In this document: positions 6,890 to 11,383 of the stretch, piece by piece
Position numbering within the stretch: the stretch's first letter is position 1
Layout of the letters: each line of letters opens with the position of its first letter
NCBI GenBank assembly: GCA_910587715.1
Contig: CAJUMV010000070.1
Coordinates: 1 to 11,383, forward strand
Direction: 5' to 3'
Length of the DNA: 11,383 bases
DNA from: an uncultured Lachnospiraceae bacterium
GTDB taxonomy: Bacteria; Bacillota; Clostridia; Lachnospirales; Lachnospiraceae
Position numbers and translations under genes: made by a program
Notes under the pieces: generated by a model
The model's database searches: none
What the model was told of the DNA's origin: nothing
The model's input: only the letters and a program-made list of their open reading frames with translations

Positions 6890-7882
6890 ATGTATATTGC
6901 AGACGAAAAGAGATATGAAACGATGCCCTATCACCGCTGTGGCAGCAGCGGACTTCTGCTTCCGGCGGTTTCTCTGGGCTTATGGCATAATTTTGGTTCC
7001 AATGGAAACTTTGAAAACATGGAGGCGGTGTGCCATACAGCTTTCGACCATGGGATTACACATTTTGACCTGGCGAATAACTATGGACCTGTGTACGGTG
7101 CGGCGGAGGAAAATTTCGGAAGGATTCTGAAAAAGAGTCTGGGGATTTATCGGGACGAGCTGGTGATTTCCACGAAAGCCGGATATGATATGTGGCCGGG
7201 TCCTTATGGAAACTGGGGCAGTAAGAAATATCTGGTTGCAAGTCTGGACCAGAGCCTGCGCCGCATGGGTTTGGAGTATGTGGATGTTTACTACCACCAC
7301 AGACCCGATCCCGAGACGCCTTTGGAAGAAACAGCAAGGGCGCTGGACGGCATAGTCAGAAGCGGAAAGGCGCTGTATGTGGGCATTTCCAACTATGATA
7401 AAGAGCAGACGGAGGTGATTGCCGCCCTTTTTAAGCAGATGGGAACGCCGTTTATTATTAACCAGAGAAGATACTCCATGCTTGACCGGACGATTGAGAA
7501 GGACGGGCTCAAGGACTACGCGGCGGCTCACGGGATTGGTGTGATCACCTTTTCGCCGCTGGCACAAGGGCTTCTCACAGACCGCTATCTGCATGGTATT
7601 CCGGAAGACAGCCGTGCGCGGGCAGACGGGCGCTTTTTACAGGAGAGCGCCATAACAGAAGATATGCTTCAAAAAATAGGGAAACTGAATGCGCTTGCCG
7701 CCCAGAGAGGACAGTCTCTGGCACAGATGGCGCTGGCGTGGATTCTCAGGGACGGCGATATCACCAGTGTGCTGATTGGCGCGTCGCGTCCGTCGCAGGT
7801 GCTGGATAATATCGGGATGATCGGGCATACGTCTTTTAGTGAGGAGGAGAGACGGGAAATTGATGAGATTTTGGAGGGATAA
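6890..7882 (+). CDS. Aldo/keto reductase, YghZ-like (L-glyceraldehyde 3-phosphate reductase type)
   Basis: This is a predicted NADPH-dependent cytoplasmic reductase of aldehydes or ketones. The 330-aa protein shows the whole AKR catalytic tetrad: Asp60 and Tyr65 (FDLANNYGP), Lys96 (STKAGY) and His137 (YYHHRPD). A cofactor-binding GASRPSQV motif is at 297-304. The GPVYGAAEENFGRIL and MWPGPYGNWGSKKYL segments resemble the YghZ/GpR group, which reduces L-glyceraldehyde 3-phosphate and methylglyoxal; the exact substrate here is inferred. AGGGGGG (6877-6883) lies six bases before ATG. The gene stands alone between a divergent CYTH gene and a convergent hicB, so it is probably monocistronic. A role in clearing toxic triose aldehydes during fast sugar use would suit the context but is not shown. 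Confidence 0.92.
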   Translation: MYIADEKRYETMPYHRCGSSGLLLPAVSLGLWHNFGSNGNFENMEAVCHTAFDHGITHFDLANNYGPVYGAAEENFGRILKKSLGIYRDELVISTKAGYDMWPGPYGNWGSKKYLVASLDQSLRRMGLEYVDVYYHHRPDPETPLEETARALDGIVRSGKALYVGISNYDKEQTEVIAALFKQMGTPFIINQRRYSMLDRTIEKDGLKDYAAAHGIGVITFSPLAQGLLTDRYLHGIPEDSRARADGRFLQESAITEDMLQKIGKLNALAAQRGQSLAQMALAWILRDGDITSVLIGASRPSQVLDNIGMIGHTSFSEEERREIDEILEG

Positions 7883-7890
7883 ATGCGTAT

Positions 7891-7919
7891 GCCGACGGAT
7901 GCGGTATTTTAGTGTCGGC
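7891..7919. terminator. Weak stem-loop between convergent genes
   Basis: GCCGAC (7891-7896) pairs with GTCGGC (7914-7919) around a 17-base loop. It fills the 39-base gap between the aldo/keto reductase stop and the hicB stop and could serve both as a transcript end. The stem is short and there is no U tract after it in either direction. Confidence 0.35.
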
Positions 7920-7921
7920 GA

Positions 7922-8323
7922 TTAAAGGGTTGTATTTATTTTTTGTAATAACGCTTCCTGCAATACCTGTGAAAAATTGAGTCCAAGAGAAAGAGCCTCC
8001 TCGTTGAGCCATTCCGGAATTGTAAGTGTTTTTTTCACAGCTTTGGCGTTTGTGCGTTTCTGGTAGGCAAGCATGTCAAATTCAATGATAACACAGCATT
8101 CGTTTGCAGAGAGCGCGACTTCGTAAGGAAGGGAGGGAGCAGGGATTTCCTGCTTCTCTTTTTTTCGGCTTGTAACGGCAAGCCCGAGAGCATCGACAGC
8201 CATTTCGTAAGCGCTTTGCATATCGTCCCCCTGTGTCATACATTCGGGCAGATCGGGAAAAGTGATCCAGAAACCGCCTTCTTCCGCGTGGTGAAAGATC
8301 GCAGGGTAGAATAATTTTTGCAT
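7922..8323 (-). CDS. hicB: HicB-family antitoxin, now without an intact HicA
   Basis: HicB proteins neutralise the mRNA interferase HicA and repress their own promoter. The 133-aa protein has a HicB fold at about residues 5-50 (YPAIFHHAEEGGFWITFPDL, then ECMTQGDDMQSAYEMAVDAL) and a C-terminal ribbon-helix-helix-like segment at about 96-130 (VKKTLTIPEWLNEEALSL). ATG at 8323 follows AAAGGAGT at a normal distance; an in-frame GTG three codons earlier lies inside that ribosome site and is unlikely. Upstream, where hicA normally sits, only a deleted relic remains, so this is an orphan antitoxin. It may still repress its promoter or counter other HicA copies in the genome. Confidence 0.9.
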   Translation of the reverse strand: MQKLFYPAIFHHAEEGGFWITFPDLPECMTQGDDMQSAYEMAVDALGLAVTSRKKEKQEIPAPSLPYEVALSANECCVIIEFDMLAYQKRTNAKAVKKTLTIPEWLNEEALSLGLNFSQVLQEALLQKINTTL

Positions 8324-8349
8324 ACGTATCACTCCTTTTGTCGATGATA

Positions 8350-8411
8350 TTATTTCAGACCGGCTTGTTTCAAAATGGCTTGCTTCATACCCTTTTTCAA
8401 GTCATTGGCAT
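8350..8411 (-). pseudogene. hicA: hicA toxin relic with internal deletion
   Basis: On the minus strand a well-placed start (AAAAGGAA, then ATG at 8411) gives only MPMT before a stop. In another frame the same DNA ends with NDLKKGMKQAILKQAGLK and TAA at 8350, which is the characteristic C-terminus of HicA toxins. MPMT is also a common HicA start. The simplest reading is that the middle of a roughly 60-codon hicA, including its catalytic histidine region, was lost by a deletion that fused start to end out of frame. The end lies 26 bases before hicB, the usual hicA-hicB arrangement. Recognition rests on a short tail, so confidence is moderate. Confidence 0.65.
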
Positions 8412-8441
8412 CTTGTATTATTCCTTTTCTTAAGTGAAATT

Positions 8442-8470
8442 ATTATAGCACGTATGAACACGTGTGTCAA
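8442..8470 (-). promoter_or_regulatory. Consensus promoter and candidate HicB operator of the hicAB unit
   Basis: On the minus strand, perfect TTGACA (8470-8465) and perfect TATAAT (8447-8442) are separated by exactly 17 bases. The spacer holds an inverted repeat, CACGT-GTTCAT-ACGTG (8464-8449), in the right place for autorepression by the ribbon-helix-helix domain of HicB. Transcription would start near 8435, a few bases before the ribosome site of the relic hicA. A promoter this strong normally needs tight repression. Confidence 0.75.
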
Positions 8471-8658
8471 TTACTGCATCTACTTGGAAACTCCCGGCGA
8501 AATGCCGTGACAGATATGGCTTGGAACAGCCATACAGACCAAATGTAAATGATGGATATAGCGTAGCATGATGCAGAGCGGTATGTCAAGCGTTTGTGTT
8601 TTTTAGGTGAAATCAGTTGTTTTGAAGGGCGTGTGAAAATATTTCCAGAGAGACAGAG
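8471..8658. other. Non-coding stretch between the hicAB and second LacI promoters
   Basis: Together with the flanking promoters this forms a gap of about 350 bases without a gene. It contains a stem-loop TATGGCT-TGGAAC-AGCCATA (8515-8534) and a small CGGC-GAAAT-GCCG hairpin (8495-8507). Neither has a U tract. I see no tRNA, recognisable small RNA or convincing short gene. Function unknown. Confidence 0.4.
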
Positions 8659-8687
8659 TTGACAAAGTTATCTTTATCGTATATAGT
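8659..8687 (+). promoter_or_regulatory. Sigma-A promoter of the second LacI-GH13 unit
   Basis: TTGACA (8659-8664) and TATAGT (8682-8687) are separated by 17 bases. Transcription would start near 8694, exactly at the edge of the first operator palindrome, so a bound repressor would block promoter clearance. This promoter would drive both the LacI gene and the GH13 gene behind it. Confidence 0.75.
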
Positions 8688-8693
8688 TTAATC

Positions 8694-8745
8694 AGCAAGT
8701 GCAAACGTTTGCACTTGCTTTTAGGACAAGAATGCAAACGTTTGC
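8694..8745 (+). promoter_or_regulatory. Two LacI-type operators, GCAAACGTTTGC
   Basis: The perfect palindrome GCAAACGTTTGC occurs at 8701-8712 and again at 8734-8745. The first copy is the core of a 26-base perfect palindrome (8694-8719). Centres (8706/8707 and 8739/8740) are 33 bases apart, about three helical turns, so both sites face the same side of the DNA. They lie between the promoter and the ribosome site AAAGGAG (8748-8754), indicating autorepression by the LacI protein that follows. The first palindrome could also fold as an mRNA hairpin in the leader. Confidence 0.85.
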
Positions 8746-8760
8746 GTAAAGGAGAATTCT

Positions 8761-9780
8761 ATGGCAGCTACAATCAAGGACATTGCAAAAAGAGTGGGCG
8801 TGAATCCCTCGACGGTATCCAGAGTAATCAACGGGACGGCCGCGATATCCGAGGAGACGAAAAAGAAAATTATGACGGCGATGAAAGAGTTGGACTATCA
8901 TCCAAACATTCAGGCGAGGAGCCTTGTCAACGGCAGTGCCTTTACCATCGGTCTGGTGATGGATGCCGGAAACAGCGACGCTTATGCCAATACTTTTTTT
9001 ATCAACTCTGTCAGCGCAATAGAGAAAGTGACGCAGCGTTTGGGGTACAATCTTCTGATTGCCAACAACACAGAGCGGGAAGAGGGAAACGCCGTGAAAA
9101 ATCTGGTTTTGGAGCATAAGATAGACGGCGTTATTTTACCGGTATCCGGGATTACGGAAGATCTGGTCACTCTTTTGCAGGAAAACAACTTTCCCTTCGT
9201 GGTGATGGGAGAACCGGATGAAACTTATTTTGGACAGAACTGGGTGGATATGGATAATGAGGAAGGGGCACGGCTGGCGGTAGGACATTTGCTGCAGCGC
9301 GGCTACAGACATCCGGTTTTATTGATAGAAAACAAGGGCAATATTTTTGAAAAAAAGAGAATCCAGGGATTTATAGCGGAGCTGGAACATAATGGTCTGT
9401 CCCCTGCCCCAGGCGATATTATAGAAAGCAGGGCGAATGGAGAGGACATTGCGGACAAAGTGAAACTGGTTTTGGAAAATCAGTCGGAGGTTGACAGCGT
9501 TATTTGTACAAACAATATTGTTGCATATCATGTACTGCGTGAACTGAAAAAGAGAGGGATTTCTGTGCCGGAGCAAATGGGGATCATTACCTTTAATAAC
9601 TACCCGCTTGCGGAATACCTTGATCCGCCCCTTACTGCGGTTGATATTGACACCTATCTTTTAGGTGAGTGGGCGGCCAGTACATTGTTTGATATGATAA
9701 AGCATCGGGACAGAAAGGAGGGCGCGATTCTAATCGAGACAAAGATGATTGCAAGAAAATCTACGGAAAAGAGGTGGTAG
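8761..9780 (+). CDS. LacI-family transcriptional regulator, MalR-like
   Basis: The 339-aa protein has a LacI helix-turn-helix (TIKDIAKRVGVNPSTVSRVI, residues 4-23), a hinge (ARSL, 52-55) and a sugar-binding-type effector domain. Its C-terminal part reads ITFNNYPLAEYLDPPLTAVDI, where FNN replaces the more usual FDD/YDG; this is reminiscent of the MalR group of Firmicutes maltose regulators. AAAGGAG lies six bases before ATG. It sits directly behind two strong operators and just ahead of a neopullulanase-like gene, so it probably represses itself and that gene in the absence of malto-sugars. It differs clearly from the first LacI protein in this window, both in sequence and in the operators it lies next to. 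The ligand is inferred. Confidence 0.9.
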   Translation: MAATIKDIAKRVGVNPSTVSRVINGTAAISEETKKKIMTAMKELDYHPNIQARSLVNGSAFTIGLVMDAGNSDAYANTFFINSVSAIEKVTQRLGYNLLIANNTEREEGNAVKNLVLEHKIDGVILPVSGITEDLVTLLQENNFPFVVMGEPDETYFGQNWVDMDNEEGARLAVGHLLQRGYRHPVLLIENKGNIFEKKRIQGFIAELEHNGLSPAPGDIIESRANGEDIADKVKLVLENQSEVDSVICTNNIVAYHVLRELKKRGISVPEQMGIITFNNYPLAEYLDPPLTAVDIDTYLLGEWAASTLFDMIKHRDRKEGAILIETKMIARKSTEKRW

Positions 9781-9783
9781 TGT

Positions 9784-10329
9784 TTGAACAGAGAGGCAGT
9801 TTTGCACAACGGCACAGAGGACTTTGTCTATCCGACAGCCAGAAATCAATTGGTGTTCAGGATACGAACTGCCAAAAAGGAAATACAAAGCTGTAAACTG
9901 ATTTATTGGAACAGGAATGATGCGGTCAAAAGAACACAGAGCATGGAATGCTATGCCAGAGACGGGCTGTTTGATTATTTTCAGTGCAAAGTAATTTTTA
10001 CTAAAATTGCCAGATATCAAAAGTATTATTTTTCTCTGGAAGATACGGAGGGAAAAGCGTGGTACTTTTCGGTGTACGGAGTAAGTGAAGAAGTGCCGGA
10101 AAGCGGATTTTTCGAGTATCTGTACGCCAACGGAAACGATGTAATAGCTGCGCCCGGCTGGGCAAAAGGCATGATTTATTACCAGATATTTCCGGAACGT
10201 TTTTATAACGGAGAATACGGGAATGATCCAGCAGATGCGGCAATGTGGGGAACTTCTCCGACCAGGGAAAACTATATGGGCGGAGATCTGGCGGGCATCA
10301 TAAAAAAGATTCCCTACTTGAAAAGATAA
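9784..10329 (+). CDS. Neopullulanase-like alpha-amylase (GH13), cut off after the N-terminal domain
   Basis: Intact members of this group hydrolyse maltodextrins, pullulan or cyclodextrins. The 181 codons here cover an N-terminal CBM34-like domain (about 1-120) and the first strand of the GH13 barrel: WAKGMIYYQIFPERFYNG and then YMGGDLAGIIKKIPYLKR, where the sequence stops. Family members run to about 550-600 aa, so all catalytic residues are missing and the product is almost surely inactive. Homology ends at KR, where LGV-type residues would normally follow, and four bases later a 40-base palindrome begins. TTG (9784) is the likely start, with GAGGTGG (9771-9777) six bases upstream overlapping the end of the LacI gene; the two genes are three bases apart and surely cotranscribed. 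No leader peptide is seen, so the full enzyme would be cytoplasmic. Confidence 0.85.
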   Translation: MNREAVLHNGTEDFVYPTARNQLVFRIRTAKKEIQSCKLIYWNRNDAVKRTQSMECYARDGLFDYFQCKVIFTKIARYQKYYFSLEDTEGKAWYFSVYGVSEEVPESGFFEYLYANGNDVIAAPGWAKGMIYYQIFPERFYNGEYGNDPADAAMWGTSPTRENYMGGDLAGIIKKIPYLKR

Positions 10330-10330
10330 G

Positions 10331-10370
10331 CATTGTGGTAAAATCAAAACTTTTGGATTTTCCCACAATG
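10331..10370. repeat. 40-bp near-perfect palindrome at the GH13 break point
   Basis: CATTGTGGTAAAATC (10331-10345) and GATTTTCCCACAATG (10356-10370) are inverted repeats with one mismatch in 15, and pairing continues into the centre (AAA/TTT). It begins four bases after the last recognisable GH13 codon. No U tract follows on either strand, so it is a poor terminator. It could be a recombination or insertion end, a cruciform-forming hot spot, or an assembly-join artefact. Confidence 0.75.
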
Positions 10371-10378
10371 CCGACTAC

Positions 10379-10444
10379 TACGGAATCTCTTATTCCTTTA
10401 TATCTTTATATATAGTTTGATTGACAATTACCCATAATTCCGTA
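10379..10444. repeat. 8-bp inverted repeat flanking an AT-rich spacer
   Basis: TACGGAAT (10379-10386) and ATTCCGTA (10437-10444) are perfect inverted copies 50 bases apart, enclosing an AT-rich segment. They lie between the GH13 break and the LysR gene. They may be part of the same rearranged region as the palindrome just upstream, or chance. No gene is seen in this gap of about 170 bases. Confidence 0.4.
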
Positions 10445-10496
10445 TGTTTTTTACGAAAGCAAGAAATGAAGCTGATGATAGAACTTGGATTTCATT

Positions 10497-11383
10497 CTAA
10501 TACAATCCGTTATATTTGGGCAGCGGATAATCCATATCATAATTTCGGCACAAATCCATAAAGGCTTTCGCTGATGAAGTAAGGAATTTTTCTTTATGAT
10601 AGACGATATGGAATTTTCGTTTGAAACTAAGTCCTTTTACACGGACAGCAACAACAAGGCCACGTTCTATTGGCCCGATTACCATACGATGTGGCAATAC
10701 GGCAATTCCAAGCCCATTGATAACAGCATTTACTAAAGCTGTAGTACTCATAGCTTCCCAGATAGGGGAAACAGAAAATCCCGCAGCTTCAACTACTCGT
10801 TCAAAGGTTTCGCGTGTGCCGCTTCCATGTTCACGAAGAAGAAAATTTTGTTGGCGAAATTCTTCAACGGAAAGCAACTGCCCCGGATAAAAACCACTGT
10901 TTGTAGGGCAGATAACAGTTAGATTGTCTTCCCTATATTCTTCTGAAACAAAAGTCGGTGTATGGGAAATACCCTCAATCAGTATAAAATCCAGTTCATT
11001 GTTCAATATTTTCTGTTCTAACTGTTCTGATGGACTGATAGTTACTTTTACCTCTGTACCGGGATAACGATTATAAAATGCTTTCACATAGTAGGGAAGA
11101 AACTGTGAACCAATCGTTATGCTTGCTCCGATTCTTATAATGCCAAAAGAATCCCAGTCTTTCATTGCTTTTTCCATATCATCAAACATGGAGGTGATAT
11201 GGATAGAATACTCACAAAACCGCTGCCCTGCTTCTGTGATTTTAAGCCTTTTTCCGATTCTGTCAAATAGAACTACGCCATAATACTGCTCTAATTCCTT
11301 GATAGCAAAACTAACTGCGGGCTGTGTGATGTGGAGTTCTTCGGCAGCCTTTGTTGTATTGAAATTATTTTTGCAAACCGATA
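10497..11383 (-). CDS. LysR-family transcriptional regulator (5' end outside the window)
   Basis: The visible 294 codons cover nearly a whole LysR protein; only about ten N-terminal residues are missing beyond 11383. The helix-turn-helix is near the start (KAAEELHITQPAVSFAIKEL), followed by LFDRIGKRLKITEAGQRF. The substrate-binding domain begins at IRIGASITIGSQFLPYY and contains FLLREHGSGTRETFE and a GLGIAVLPHRMV segment, reminiscent of the CysL/CysB-like ligand-binding group. An internal ATG at 11189 gives a shorter product but lacks the DNA-binding domain and is not the real start. The gene converges on the broken GH13 gene. By eye it is richer in A and T than the mal genes, suggesting a different origin. 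Its effector and targets are unknown. Confidence 0.9.
   Translation of the reverse strand, partial: SVCKNNFNTTKAAEELHITQPAVSFAIKELEQYYGVVLFDRIGKRLKITEAGQRFCEYSIHITSMFDDMEKAMKDWDSFGIIRIGASITIGSQFLPYYVKAFYNRYPGTEVKVTISPSEQLEQKILNNELDFILIEGISHTPTFVSEEYREDNLTVICPTNSGFYPGQLLSVEEFRQQNFLLREHGSGTRETFERVVEAAGFSVSPIWEAMSTTALVNAVINGLGIAVLPHRMVIGPIERGLVVAVRVKGLSFKRKFHIVYHKEKFLTSSAKAFMDLCRNYDMDYPLPKYNGLY

Noticed and set aside
8462..8548. Open plus-strand frame reading VCQLLHLLGNSRRNAVTDMAWN and further, possible gene remnant
   Set aside because: It looks protein-like but has no ribosome site or proper start, a second frame over the same bases is also open, and I recognise no family. It also overlaps the hicAB promoter.
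10331..10370. Palindrome as an ordinary rho-independent terminator for the LysR or GH13 gene
   Set aside because: No U tract follows in either direction and it lies more than 120 bases past the LysR stop. Its position at the GH13 break suggests another origin, though a transcript-end role cannot be excluded.

Overview
The window looks like a stretch of a Gram-positive gut-type Firmicutes chromosome, most likely Lachnospiraceae. This is inferred from the lipobox solute-binding protein, LacI-type regulators with CG-centred operators, sigma-A promoters, strong GGAGG-like ribosome sites, and a carbohydrate ABC importer without its own ATPase. No rRNA, tRNA or CRISPR array was seen.

Bases 1-6174 form a maltodextrin-type uptake and processing locus on the plus strand: a lipoprotein solute-binding protein (malE-like), two permeases (malF- and malG-like), 4-alpha-glucanotransferase (malQ) and a LacI-family regulator. 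The importer genes and malQ-regulator each have their own promoter. Both promoters carry LacI-type operators whose centres are set on a 12-bp grid: a four-unit array (114-163) just downstream of the malE promoter, and a pair (3585-3610) overlapping the malQ promoter. The shared spacing suggests that one regulator, probably the LacI protein encoded behind malQ, controls both units. The ATPase must be encoded elsewhere.

Bases 6152-8470 are a mixed block. A CYTH-domain protein (minus strand) interlocks tail to tail with the regulator gene. It is followed by a YghZ-like aldo/keto reductase (plus) and a hicB antitoxin (minus). The partner toxin gene hicA survives only as a scar: its start codon and first residues run directly into its last 18 or so codons, out of frame. 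A perfect consensus promoter and a candidate HicB operator remain in front of it.

Bases 8659-10329 are a second starch-related unit: a MalR-like LacI regulator under a promoter with two GCAAACGTTTGC operators (one inside a 26-bp perfect palindrome), then a neopullulanase-like GH13 gene. That gene is cut off after 181 codons, just as the catalytic domain begins. Four bases after the break lies a 40-bp near-perfect palindrome. Beyond it the DNA looks more AT-rich and holds a convergent LysR-family regulator whose first few codons lie outside the window. The break is either a real rearrangement or insertion boundary, or an assembly join.

The most notable observations are the 12-bp-phased operator arrays, the hicA internal deletion leaving an orphan hicB, and the GH13 break at a palindrome. 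I saw no convincing wholly new multi-gene system.
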